Part shown: positions 8,780 through 18,742 of the stretch, in pieces | How the letters are laid out: each line of letters opens with the position of its first letter | Numbering within the stretch: position 1 is the stretch's first letter | Source of the DNA: Alkalibacterium sp. 20 | GTDB taxonomy: Bacteria > Bacillota > Bacilli > Lactobacillales > Carnobacteriaceae_A | Length of the DNA: 64,000 bases | NCBI RefSeq assembly: GCF_001885615.1 | Contig: NZ_LSRN01000056.1 | Coordinates: 1 to 64,000 of the forward strand | Direction: 5' to 3' | The notes under the pieces: generated by a model | The model's input: only the letters and a program-made list of their open reading frames with translations | Told to the model about the DNA's origin: nothing | Database searches by the model: none | Made by a program: the position numbers and the translations under genes

Positions 8780-9769
8780 TTACTGGTTATATATATTCAT
8801 AAGTAGTCTACCTATTACTTTTAAATCACGTTTTTGAGCAATACGATAACCGTTTTCGGTTATCTCTGGAAGGATTCCTTCTAAAATTCGATATATTTTT
8901 TCTTTAAAGTCGTAGATGTTAATTCCTTTATACACAGTTTCACCATCTGACAGCCAATTTTCATACACAGGAATGTCCCTGACCAAAATAGGTATCTTAG
9001 AAGCGAGAGCCTCAAGTAATACTATGCCCTCCGTTTCCTCATTTGTCAGGAACAGGAATAAATCACTTCCGCAATATGCATCTCTCAAATCATTTCTGTT
9101 TACATAGCCGGGGAAATGAAGATTCGGTAAGGAATTTTCAATTGCTTCTCTTACTGAATGTGGCACAAGATTCAAGTTTGTATATCCAAACCAGTAAAAC
9201 TGATATTCCGGCATTTGCTCTGCTATCTTTACAAAATCTAAAATACCTTTTCTTTCAATATAGTGCCCGACCGAGATGATTACTTTTTCTTGTTCCTTCA
9301 AGTCGTATTTATCACGGAATCGCTTGCGTGCATCATAATTCTGCGCAAAATAATCAATATCTACTCCATTGGAAAGGCTAAAGATGGGGCGTTTTAATCC
9401 GTAACTCTCTAATAACATTTTTGAATACTCGGTAGGTGTAATAATGATATCAGCACTATTATAGCAATTAATTATCCATCTTTTAAAAATTGGTGCAAGC
9501 AAATTTGAACCCCGAAAAGAGTTTTCAAAATCTTCCATAGTAGAATGTGCGTAGTAAATAACCTTTTTGCCCTTTCTTTTTGCCCATATGCTCATGATTC
9601 GGGAATTCGGGAAAATAGTATTAAGATGAATAATATCAAAATCATCTCTGATATCCATAGTATAAGGAATACCTGATAGTTTTAATGTTTTTTCCTGTTG
9701 GCGCACAGCTTGTCCAATACCGCTTTTATCCACAATCTTCAATGATCCGGAATACAATAAAATTTTCAT
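8780..9769 (-). CDS. GT4 glycosyltransferase, probable diglucosyl-diacylglycerol synthase
   Basis: This is a GT-B fold family 4 enzyme of 329 residues from the chosen start (MKILLYSGSL). The C-terminal nucleotide-sugar domain shows ISVGHYIERKG, then EETEGIVLLEALASK with the E-x7-E motif. Length and placement next to a second GT4 gene match the pairs that build di-glucosyl-diacylglycerol, the membrane anchor of lipoteichoic acid (BgsA/LafB-type; family knowledge). An upstream in-frame start at 9796 exists, but the only good ribosome site (GGAGG) instead serves a 10-codon ORF at 9775-9807, so translation may be coupled. The lipid substrate is inferred. Confidence 0.75.
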   Translation of the reverse strand: MKILLYSGSLKIVDKSGIGQAVRQQEKTLKLSGIPYTMDIRDDFDIIHLNTIFPNSRIMSIWAKRKGKKVIYYAHSTMEDFENSFRGSNLLAPIFKRWIINCYNSADIIITPTEYSKMLLESYGLKRPIFSLSNGVDIDYFAQNYDARKRFRDKYDLKEQEKVIISVGHYIERKGILDFVKIAEQMPEYQFYWFGYTNLNLVPHSVREAIENSLPNLHFPGYVNRNDLRDAYCGSDLFLFLTNEETEGIVLLEALASKIPILVRDIPVYENWLSDGETVYKGINIYDFKEKIYRILEGILPEITENGYRIAQKRDLKVIGRLLMNIYNQ

Positions 9770-9774
9770 TTGTC

Positions 9775-9807
9775 TTACCATGCAAAATAAACACATTTAA
9801 GAATCAT
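9775..9807 (-). CDS. 10-codon upstream ORF ahead of the GT4 gene
   Basis: A well-placed AAGGAGG site with 9-base spacing is followed by ATG and ten codons (MILKCVYFAW) ending in TAA. The stop falls 5 bases before the ATG of the glycosyltransferase, which has no good ribosome site of its own. This fits a leader peptide that couples translation. It could also be the trace of a small frameshift in the real start. Confidence 0.4.
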   Translation of the reverse strand: MILKCVYFAW

Positions 9808-9852
9808 TATGCTTTTCCTCCTTCAATTAATTGAGCAGCAGAACTAACCATT

Positions 9853-9885
9853 AAAAAACAGCGTATAGCCCATAACTATAGGCTG
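9853..9885 (-). terminator. Imperfect hairpin between the two GT4 genes
   Basis: On the minus strand CAGCCTATAG pairs imperfectly with CTATACGCTG and is followed by TTTTTTAAT. It lies about 120 bases past the first glycosyltransferase gene and could be a partial terminator or attenuator inside the unit. Confidence 0.4.
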
Positions 9886-10003
9886 CTATTCCTAACGGCT
9901 TTTCTAATAGAATTATCACTGTAAATTTTGATAATTCTATTTTTGTTGTCCCTACGAAATAACACAAAAAACCTTCTGGAGTAAGCGATTACTCCCATTG
10001 TAT

Positions 10004-11197
10004 TTATTGCTGAATATCCGAGACAGATGTATCTTTTAGCTTTTCATGATGACGATTTATTGTATTCTGATAAATTTGTTCGACTTTCTTTGCAAATTCG
10101 GTCGAAGAATAGTTGTATCTCATACTGTCTCTAGCATTTTTACTTACACGCTCTTGCAGTACCTCATCGTCTAATATAGTATTTAGCTTTTCTCTAAACT
10201 GTTCAAATGATTGATATTCCCAACCGTTTACGCCATCCACAATCACGTTTTCCAGACATGGATCTTTTCTGCAAAGAGCAGGAACCCCGTTCGCTAATGC
10301 CTCTATATAAGTCAATCCTTGTGTTTCACTGTTTGATGCACTGACAAATAGATCCCCCAACTGATAATAAGAACTCACTTCTTGTGAACAGATCATTCCT
10401 GTAAAAATAACCTGATTGGAAATACCCAATTCCATTACACGTTCTTCCAATGCTGCGCGATGCGGTCCATCACCTACTATTAGCAAGGTAATATTCTGTC
10501 TATTTAATTGTGAAAAAAATAATAATATCTCTTCTAGATTTTTTTCTTTTGCTAGTCGCCCGACATATATAAGCACTCGGTCATTAGATGGAATTCCTAC
10601 CTTACTCCGAAGCCCTTCTTTTTCTGTGTTTCCCAACTGGATTTTAACTCTCTCTAAATCTATCCCCGTCGGCACGACCTGTATTTCTTGCTTAACACCG
10701 TATTCAAGTAGTAAGGAACGCACTTTATCCGTAGGCGCGATTACACAATTACTTTGAGTCAAAACCTTTTTAGTCAAAATTGCAACCATCTTTTTTCCCC
10801 ATTTTTTATTCGGTGAAAAATAATGAGTATAATCTTCATATAAAGTATGATAAGTATGAATAATTGGTATATTAACGTCCTTTGCTATCCGTTGTGCCAT
10901 AAGAAATGTACTAAATTCACATTGCGAATGGATAATATCTGGATGCCAGCCAACTAATTCCTGAATATATTCCTCGTGAATAGACAAGGCTAGCCTTGCC
11001 TTAGGATAGATTTTGCCAACACCAGTAGATCCAATATATATAACCTCATCTTTATGTGATGACTTCCTATTCCCTGACAATGTGAGTATTCTGACCTCAT
11101 GTCCTAGTTTTTGTAACTCATTCTGTAAATTGACTACGGATGTAACCACTCCATTTATATCAGGAGCATACTGATCAGTTGTAATTAAGATTTTCAA
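10004..11197 (-). CDS. GT4 glycosyltransferase, probable monoglucosyl-diacylglycerol synthase
   Basis: The 397-residue GT-B enzyme begins MKILITTDQYAPDINGVVTS, typical of 1,2-diacylglycerol 3-glucosyltransferases (BgsB/LafA-like). The donor domain shows LIYVGRLAKEKNLEE near residue 205-220 and SETQGLTYIEALANG near 300 with the E-x7-E motif. It would transfer glucose from UDP-glucose to diacylglycerol, giving the substrate for the second GT4 enzyme downstream; both steps are inferred. A decayed TVP38-family gene lies just upstream, so this was probably once a three-gene unit. LtaS, which uses this glycolipid as anchor, is also in the window. Confidence 0.8.
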   Translation of the reverse strand: MKILITTDQYAPDINGVVTSVVNLQNELQKLGHEVRILTLSGNRKSSHKDEVIYIGSTGVGKIYPKARLALSIHEEYIQELVGWHPDIIHSQCEFSTFLMAQRIAKDVNIPIIHTYHTLYEDYTHYFSPNKKWGKKMVAILTKKVLTQSNCVIAPTDKVRSLLLEYGVKQEIQVVPTGIDLERVKIQLGNTEKEGLRSKVGIPSNDRVLIYVGRLAKEKNLEEILLFFSQLNRQNITLLIVGDGPHRAALEERVMELGISNQVIFTGMICSQEVSSYYQLGDLFVSASNSETQGLTYIEALANGVPALCRKDPCLENVIVDGVNGWEYQSFEQFREKLNTILDDEVLQERVSKNARDSMRYNYSSTEFAKKVEQIYQNTINRHHEKLKDTSVSDIQQ

Positions 11198-11304
11198 TCG
11201 TCTTCTCCTTTTATAATTTTATTTGTACATAGCATATATCTATAATCTGTAAGAATCAATCTGGATTTTTCTCATTTTAAGACAGATTCAAGAACTTTAA
11301 TCAT

Positions 11305-11640
11305 TTATTTTATGTAAAGATAAAGTACTCCAATTACAATAACCAAACCTGCGCTAATTTCAATCGATTACATCGTGTTGTAATTCCCTGATTGAGCACC
11401 CATGTAGCTCTCTAGAACTATACCTGGAATTCTAGCAATAAAGTATATTATAAATAAGATATTGAACTTTATTGAAGTCAGCCCTTTCGCATATACTAAA
11501 ACATTCTTAGGTATGCCTGTAATTAAGCCTAGTACAAAAACTACGATCAAGCCTTTTTACGTTAAATTTCTTTTTATATTCAAGCAATTTTTCTTCCTTT
11601 ACAAACAGCTTCAAGATTGGTTGTCCTAATTTCCTTAAAA
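11305..11640 (-). pseudogene. Decayed TVP38/TMEM64 (VTT-domain) membrane protein
   Basis: A readable frame encodes VLGLITGIPKNVLVYAKG and IARIPGIVLESYMGA, the signature of SNARE-associated Golgi (DedA/TVP38) membrane proteins. Three lesions are seen. The frame shifts between KEEKLLEYKKKFNVK and IVVFVLG near 11550. An in-frame TAA follows NYNTM, before a further readable hydrophobic helix SIEISAGLVIVIGVLYLY. The 5' end is removed at the left end of the IS30-type element at 11641. The gene is broken beyond doubt; the family call rests on the motifs. Confidence 0.75.
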
Positions 11641-12706
11641 CATAAATTGTAAAATTAAGCTAGACGAATAAAAAAAAATTGTGGTACACTCATTCCAAAA
11701 TTAACAACCATGAAAATTAGGAGAGTGACCACAAATGGCCTACACCCATCTTAACATGGAAGAACTTGGATGGATAGACACTTAACTTACTATTGGATTA
11801 TCTGCTCCAGAAATAAGTAGTAGGTTGGGACGTTCAAAACATCCAATTTATAACGTCATACACTTTCTTGAAGAAGGTAACACGATTCAAGACTATTACC
11901 GTCGGTATAAAGAAAACAAGAAGAACTGCGGTGCTAATAATAAAGAATTGCCGGAAAATCAAGTTGCTTATATTAAAGAAAAAGTAGCTGACAACTGGAC
12001 GCCTGATGTGATTATCGGTAGATCTGATAACAAGATAGGGTGCTCAACGAGAACCCTATATCGTCGCTTTAAAGATAGTAATATGTTTGATGTAACCACG
12101 TTACCTATGAAAGGAAAACGCAAACCTAACGGTCATAAAGAAAAACGTGGGAAACAAGCATTTAGACGTCAACTTAAAGATGGGAAAAAGAAATACCCTG
12201 ATTTCGTTAATGAGTTTGGACATTTAGAAGGTGACACCATTGTTGGTCTCAATCACAAAAGTGCCGTGATTACATTAGTTGAATGTCTTTCTAAGGTCAT
12301 CATTACTTTAAATCCTGACGGCCGAAAGGCCAAAGACATCGAAACCAGTCTTGACTTTTGGTTTCAGAATCTTCAGCTAAATCTGTTCAAATCCATTACC
12401 TTTGACTGTGGTAAAGAGTTTTCTAATTTGAAGATCATTAGTATCCATCATGATGTTTCAATTTTATTTGCGGATCCTGGCTGTCCTTCTCAGCGTGGAT
12501 TGAATGAACACTCTAATGGTTTGCTTCGACGAGATGGCTTGTATAAACAAATGGATTTTAATACTATTAACCAGGCATTCGTTTCATCCGTCGCTATCAA
12601 AAGAAACAAAATCCCTAGAAAATCTTTAAACTACAGAACGCCGATAGAAGTATTTTTGGAACACGTACCAGATTGGAAATCGTCTAGCTTAATTTGACAA
12701 ACTAAA
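11641..12706 (+). mobile_element. IS30-family element, copy A (inactivated)
   Basis: About 1066 bp. The ends are defined by comparison with copy B at 28638-29705. Both share terminal inverted repeats with the inner core AAATTAAGCTAGACGA on the left and its complement on the right, and both end in ACTAAA. The flanking AAA on each side may be the target duplication but is low-complexity. The transposase has a nonsense codon, so this copy can move only in trans. Confidence 0.85.
11735..12697 (+). pseudogene. IS30-family transposase with nonsense codon 17
   Basis: The frame matches the intact 320-residue transposase at 28734 in length and at most positions. Codon 17, TAT (Tyr) in copy B, is TAA here at 11783-11785. 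Re-initiation downstream could give a 290-residue product from about 11825 lacking the N-terminal helix-turn-helix. The rest keeps the IS30 DDE features: EFGHLEGDTI, FDCGKEFSN and NGLLRRDGL. Confidence 0.9.
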
Positions 12707-12961
12707 AAACAAAAAATGCAATTGCCAATTCTATCAATATGCCTATAGTAGATTGTAGAAAACTTATTAAAAGCCTGCAATCATTGAGTTGCTTTTGCCG
12801 GAACCTTCGCCTATGAAGGGCAAATTAACTTTTCAGCAGTTCTGATAATCGTCCTTTAACCTACATTTTGTCAAATCGACGTTCATTTTATCATTATCTC
12901 TAGAAAATAATAAACCCCTGAGAACAACGTAAATACGTCATTTTCAAGGGTCGTAAACTTA
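12707..12961. other. Intergenic sequence after IS copy A, ending in a hairpin
   Basis: No gene was found. A minus-strand hairpin at 12914-12951 (ACCCTTGAAAATGACGT, tetraloop, ACGTTGTTCTCAGGGGT, then T-rich) ends the small ORF next to it. It is closely similar to the hairpin at 25461-25501. The stretch CATTTTGTCAA at about 12875 also occurs in a direct repeat near 30260. Confidence 0.5.
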
Positions 12962-13096
12962 CTATCTTGTCAACAGGTTGAGACTTTCGATATGCATTGA
13001 CGTAGGATGCCGATTTTCGCACTCGACGTATACAGGAATATACCAGCTGATTCCGGGCTGTTTTTCCGATAAATATGCTAAATATTTAAAGTTCAT
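12962..13096 (-). pseudogene. 44-aa ORF with an RlmD-like C-terminal tail
   Basis: An ATG frame with an AAAGGA site encodes 44 residues ending PTSMHIESLNLLTR. The tail resembles the C-terminus of the RlmD/RlmCD protein in this window (PQTSHVETVVLMSR). It also matches, residue for residue in position, a second 44-codon frame at 25511-25645 (SSHVESVTLLTK). Both are followed by similar hairpins. It is best read as a decayed gene tail or an integration-site remnant; a genuine small protein is possible. Confidence 0.4.
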
Positions 13097-13241
13097 GTTG
13101 TTCCTTTCTGTTTAGTAGAAGCCATACTTAAATTCTTTCATGGTTTCCATTAATCTGTTGCCCTTATTTATTTCCGGAAATCATCCTATCCTATCCATTA
13201 ACCGATTCAAAAGATCTTAGCTTATCCTGTATATCCTTTAT

Positions 13242-13802
13242 TTACTCAATGGGAAGCTGTTTGATGCTCCATAAAAGTGAACCCACCATCAAAAGAATGC
13301 TTAAGGGAATTAAAAAGGGCTGTAGACTTATAAAATATACCGCAAAAGAGCCGAGGGCCGGTGCTAATGCGATGAGAAAAGTAGGGGCACAGCAAGCAAA
13401 CCCTGTTAACATACTGGGTAAAGTCCCTAGCAATCCATAGCCGGTGTTGATCCGACAAGTTTTTCGATAGCGGTAAGCAAAGACTGCCACCATAATGTTG
13501 GAGCCCACAAGTATTCCAAGGATTATCCCTAACAAAAGATTCATCGGTGCTAGAAAAAAGCTACCGCCCCCAAATGTAATTGCCGCGACGGGTTCCCAAA
13601 CGTAGGGAGCTCTCGACACGAACATTCTGGAAAGAGGGTTGTCCACCACAAACAACTCAAAAGATCCTTCTTGAAAAAACAAATGATTGATACTGATAAG
13701 ATAAACGATAAAGTAAATAATCATCACAAGGATTCCCACGTATTTCGCCTTGGGATCCTCCCAAATTTTACGAAACTTATTAAACCACTGTTTTTTATTC
13801 AT
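13242..13802 (-). CDS. Membrane protein with a CC motif, coupled to a DUF3179 protein
   Basis: The 186-residue protein (start MNKKQWFNKFRKIW; an upstream in-frame start overlaps the previous gene too far) has about five predicted membrane helices. A conserved-looking GFACCAPTFLIALAPALGS segment places a Cys pair at a helix edge, suggesting metal or thiol chemistry. The start overlaps the stop of the DUF3179 gene by 8 bases, so the two are translationally coupled and likely act together at the membrane. No function is recognised. Confidence 0.65.
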   Translation of the reverse strand: MNKKQWFNKFRKIWEDPKAKYVGILVMIIYFIVYLISINHLFFQEGSFELFVVDNPLSRMFVSRAPYVWEPVAAITFGGGSFFLAPMNLLLGIILGILVGSNIMVAVFAYRYRKTCRINTGYGLLGTLPSMLTGFACCAPTFLIALAPALGSFAVYFISLQPFLIPLSILLMVGSLLWSIKQLPIE

Positions 13803-14823
13803 AGACCATCGTCTCCGGGAAAAAAGCATACCAAGCGAACCACATGACATCATAGGAATTGACAAAGATTTCTTCTTCCTCATCTTCAATAAAAACCCTT
13901 GCGGTATCTAGCGCTTCATAATAATTAGCTACAAGGGAATGGTCCCCCAGATTAAAGTGGATGATTTTTTCCTCGGCTAAGGATTTCTTTGGAATCGCAA
14001 AGGGTTCGTCTCCCACTCGGCCTGCTATCATAACTTCCTTATTTTGAAATTGATCATTTTCAAACATTACCGGATAAATTAACGCGTCACTATAATAAAA
14101 GCCACTGCTTTCAACATAAGAGCCATAGGGATCTTGATTATAATCCCTGATAAAACCGGTGTTTTCCGATAATACCTGAGCATCGTCATACTGTTCCTTC
14201 ACCCTTCCCCAAGTAGACCAGAGAACGGGGAATTCTTCCAAACGCTGCCCCTTCAACTCCCCATCCACAGCAATACCTAAAATTTGAGGGAAATAGCTCT
14301 CGGTTTCCCGGTCATACATCACCAAATTACTATTGATCAGTTTTCCTGAAGTACCAAAATCCGTTTCAATTTCTTGAATACTTCCTTTATAACCAATGGC
14401 TGAACCAGTAAGGGGACAATAGGTAATACTTACCTTCTCGCCATTAAATTCTTCGTTAACAATTTCATGCCATACTAAAATTCGCTGGGGATAAATAAAC
14501 ACCCTATCCTCGGCCTCGACGATAAAAACAACATCCTGATCATCCATGAGTATATCTGCTTCTGCCATAGATTCGTATATTGGCTCCTCAATAGGTGGTA
14601 TGCCGTCCGGTGGAGGTCCTCCACTTTGAATAAAGTCATGGTAGGCCGTGAGTCGCTCATCGGTCATGCTTTCAAAATCAATCAGGGATTCAGCACTTTC
14701 CTCTTCAGTCTGTGCTTCCCTGTTTTCTTCAGACTGCCGATTGTTATTAAACACAAAGACCCCAACAACAATCACAACGAGTATAGCCAAACTGACAGTG
14801 ATTTTATATTTTCGACTTTTCAT
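13795..14823 (-). CDS. DUF3179 domain-containing protein
   Basis: The 342-residue protein has one N-terminal membrane anchor (residues about 7-26), a short acidic linker and an extracytoplasmic DUF3179 domain. The domain is recognised from YCPLTGSAIGYKG, then DFGTSGKLINSNLVMYDRETESYFPQ near residues 140-175 and a WSTWG motif near 205. DUF3179 has no established function. The single Cys in YCPLTG and the CC motif of the coupled membrane protein hint at a thiol or metal partnership, which is inference. Confidence 0.85.
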   Translation of the reverse strand: MKSRKYKITVSLAILVVIVVGVFVFNNNRQSEENREAQTEEESAESLIDFESMTDERLTAYHDFIQSGGPPPDGIPPIEEPIYESMAEADILMDDQDVVFIVEAEDRVFIYPQRILVWHEIVNEEFNGEKVSITYCPLTGSAIGYKGSIQEIETDFGTSGKLINSNLVMYDRETESYFPQILGIAVDGELKGQRLEEFPVLWSTWGRVKEQYDDAQVLSENTGFIRDYNQDPYGSYVESSGFYYSDALIYPVMFENDQFQNKEVMIAGRVGDEPFAIPKKSLAEEKIIHFNLGDHSLVANYYEALDTARVFIEDEEEEIFVNSYDVMWFAWYAFFPETMVYE

Positions 14824-15127
14824 TATTCCGCCTCCTACACTAATGAAGAATAGGCCGTTGTCACTTTATGCTTATTTAATTATCTACTGACTTCTGTCAA
14901 AAATCAATTCATTGAGCTCCATTTCATGGTAGAACAAGAGTATATTAAAAAATGCAGGGAAACAACAATTTTACATTGTCATTCCCATGCATTTCCCAGC
15001 TTTCCATGGTTCGCAATTATATGATTTTCTTAATAATCTTAACACTCATGTATGGGTACTCTTTCTAAGGATCTGATTAACAATTATTTATTCTCCGTCT
15101 ACTTTTAACTGGTGAAAACAGATAAGT

Positions 15128-16806
<1,679 letters not shown>

Positions 16807-16912
16807 TAACAATATCCTCCAGTATTTTTACAGTAACTACAACTAAAAATGGCACTTTATAAAGCTGCTCATATCAACTTTGTTGAGTGTGCCTTTATTA
16901 TTTTTTAGACAT

Positions 16913-16942
16913 AAAAAACCCCTTTGCAAAGCTGCAAAGAGG
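16913..16942 (-). terminator. pyr attenuator terminator 2
   Basis: CCTCTTTGCA-gc-TTTGCAAAGGGG followed by TTTTTT lies between the second PyrR box and pyrK. It is a strong intrinsic terminator and would be the regulated stop in a PyrR attenuator. Confidence 0.85.
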
Positions 16943-16988
16943 TAGACGTGCAGAAAATAAAGCGCACATATCCCTATATAACCTTGCA

Positions 16989-17002
16989 TGCCTCACAGGA
17001 CT
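16989..17002 (-). promoter_or_regulatory. PyrR RNA-binding box 2
   Basis: The minus-strand sequence AGTCCTGTGAGGCA matches the PyrR anti-antiterminator consensus ARUCCNGNGAGGYU at 13 of 14 positions. It can form a short hairpin (GCA...TGC flanks). PyrR bound to UMP would stabilise it, block the antiterminator and stop transcription at 16913-16942. Confidence 0.85.
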
Positions 17003-17141
17003 TGCTTAAAGGTGCTAGTAATTCGATTTATTAGGCAACAGTATCATGATTATCAGGATATACAAGGATGTATATCTGAATAATTACCACTTTGAAACTG
17101 TTCTATTTAAACAGTTATTCACAAACTTGATTCATAACAAA

Positions 17142-17176
17142 TAAAAAATACCCTTTCTCCGTGTATGAGAAAAAGG
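17142..17176 (-). terminator. pyr attenuator terminator 1
   Basis: CCTTTTTCTC-atacac-GGAGAAAGGG followed by TATTTTTTATT is an intrinsic terminator 40 bases past the first PyrR box. No gene lies between it and the second box. Confidence 0.8.
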
Positions 17177-17215
17177 ATATAGATAGACCTACTCTATATT
17201 ATTACGTTCCTTCTC

Positions 17216-17229
17216 AGTCTCACGGGACT
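17216..17229 (-). promoter_or_regulatory. PyrR RNA-binding box 1
   Basis: The minus-strand sequence AGTCCCGTGAGACT matches the PyrR consensus at 13 of 14 positions. It folds into the perfect hairpin CAGTC-CCGTGA-GACTG. It lies about 22 bases after the probable transcription start. Confidence 0.8.
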
Positions 17230-17257
17230 GATGTTAAAGGTTCTTTTGTTATGTCTA

Positions 17258-17286
17258 ATTATTCCAATAAAAGAGAGAGAAGTCAA
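17258..17286 (-). promoter_or_regulatory. pyr leader promoter
   Basis: TTGACT, a 17-base spacer and AATAAT form a near-consensus sigma-A promoter. It directs transcription through both PyrR attenuators into pyrK-pyrD, giving a leader of about 445 bases. Confidence 0.75.
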
Positions 17287-17350
17287 CCCTTTTTCTATTT
17301 TGTTTTATATTTCATTGAGTGTTACTTCACATTTTTATTATAAATCGAAA

Positions 17351-17404
17351 AATGATCCCCTGAAATAACTTAATGAGTTACTTCCAGGGGATCATTAGCT
17401 TTTT
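17351..17404. terminator. Bidirectional terminator between exoA and the pyr leader
   Basis: A long stem (AATGATCCCCTG...CAGGGGATCATT) with A/T runs on both sides separates exoA from the pyr leader and should stop read-through of exoA transcripts. Confidence 0.8.
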
Positions 17405-17418
17405 TTGTAGTATTACAT

Positions 17419-18249
17419 CTAATCTATATCTATATCAAGCACTAAAGGGGTATGGTCTTGTCGTTCTCCCGAATCTAGCATGTCTGATTTTTTTACTTTA
17501 TCAGCCAGCCTGTCGCTTACCAGCCAATAGTCGATCCTCCAACCTGAATTATTGACCTTACTTGTTTTGGCACGCTGGTTCCACCAGGAATATTGCCCGG
17601 TCACATCGCCGTTGACATACCGGAAAGTATCTGTAAATCCTTTATTCAAAAGTTGCGTAAATCCTTCACGCTCTTCGTCTGTAAAACCAGCTGACAGATG
17701 ATTTCTGTCTGGATGGGCTATATCGATTTCTTTATGGGCGACATTAAAGTCCCCTGTAGCAATAACTGGCTTCTTCTCATCCAAACTGCTTAAGTATTCT
17801 GCATACTTTTCATCCCATTGTTGACGCTCTTCTAGTCGAACTAATCCTGAACCGGCATTGGGTGTATATACTTGCGACACATAAAAATCGCCAAATTCCA
17901 GCGTAATCATACGCCCTTCTACATCCATTGTATCCGGAGCATCAATTTTCGGATAGGTTATACTTGGCTTTAAATGATTCTTATATAGAAACATCGTACC
18001 CGCATAACTTTTTCTTGCAGGTTCTTCAGAAATACACCAGACATACTCATAATCAGGAAACAAATCGTTTAATATTCCCTCATGTTTTTTTGTTGGCCCG
18101 GTTCGAGGCAGTTTGGTTTCCTGAATCGCAATAACTTCCGGATCCTGCTCGACTATATTATTCATTACTTCTCTAGACATGACCGCTCGTGCTGAATCGC
18201 TCGTTAATGTTGCATTTAATGAATCAATATTCCATGAAATTAATCTCAC
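17419..18249 (-). CDS. exoA: Exodeoxyribonuclease III (AP endonuclease)
   Basis: The 276-residue member of the exonuclease-endonuclease-phosphatase family cuts DNA at abasic sites and trims 3' ends in base-excision repair. Motifs are in order: MRLISWNIDSLNA, AIQETKLP (metal-binding Glu near residue 43), VYTPNAGS, TGDFNVAH and the C-terminal RQDHTPLVLDI. Length is normal for the ExoA/Xth family. It is monocistronic with its own terminator. Confidence 0.93.
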   Translation of the reverse strand: MRLISWNIDSLNATLTSDSARAVMSREVMNNIVEQDPEVIAIQETKLPRTGPTKKHEGILNDLFPDYEYVWCISEEPARKSYAGTMFLYKNHLKPSITYPKIDAPDTMDVEGRMITLEFGDFYVSQVYTPNAGSGLVRLEERQQWDEKYAEYLSSLDEKKPVIATGDFNVAHKEIDIAHPDRNHLSAGFTDEEREGFTQLLNKGFTDTFRYVNGDVTGQYSWWNQRAKTSKVNNSGWRIDYWLVSDRLADKVKKSDMLDSGERQDHTPLVLDIDID

Positions 18250-18742
18250 TGTATTTTCTCCTTTATATCTTTTACTTTGACTACTCTTTTCATACTAACA
18301 TTATATAAGTAATAGAACGATTATTTTTGACTGAACTTTATATAGAATCGTTTAATTTAATCTCACATAGTAAAAACTAATAGAAAAAATCTATTGATTA
18401 CATCATATAATTAAACTGATCTTATTTGCATAGTTTATCAAACAGTAATTATTTTAACAACTCAATAAACAACTTGGATACTAGTACTCCTCCTGACAGA
18501 CAGAGCGCTTACTGTGACAATCCTTCAGTGCCATAATTATACTTGAAGTCAGTTCCAGCTCCAATCAGTCAACATAATCATTTGAGTGATTTTGTGCGTT
18601 TGATTTTACACCTGCGAATTCTAGGTATATCATAAATACATAGGTTATCTTCTGCTTTTTTATCAGCTGTAGAAGATTCACACTATTCTCTTTTTATCTT
18701 TACGTCATTCGGTTAATCATTTAAGTACAGGAGGAGTTGTAA
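18250..18742. other. Intergenic region upstream of the His-rich gene
   Basis: This AT-rich stretch of about 490 bases separates divergently oriented exoA and the His-rich gene. I see no coding frame and no convincing riboswitch. A strong AGGAGG ribosome site lies at its right end. No recognised metal-regulator operator was found by eye. Confidence 0.4.

Noticed and set aside
10416-10757. 113-codon plus-strand frame
   Set aside because: Antisense to the well-supported GT4 glycosyltransferase; no ribosome site.
13803-13889. Longer start for the CC-motif membrane protein
   Set aside because: It would add 29 basic residues encoded inside the DUF3179 gene; the ATG at 13802 is better placed for coupling.
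17161-17343. 60-codon plus-strand frame in the pyr leader
   Set aside because: It lies across the promoter, PyrR box and terminator of the minus-strand leader and has no ribosome site.
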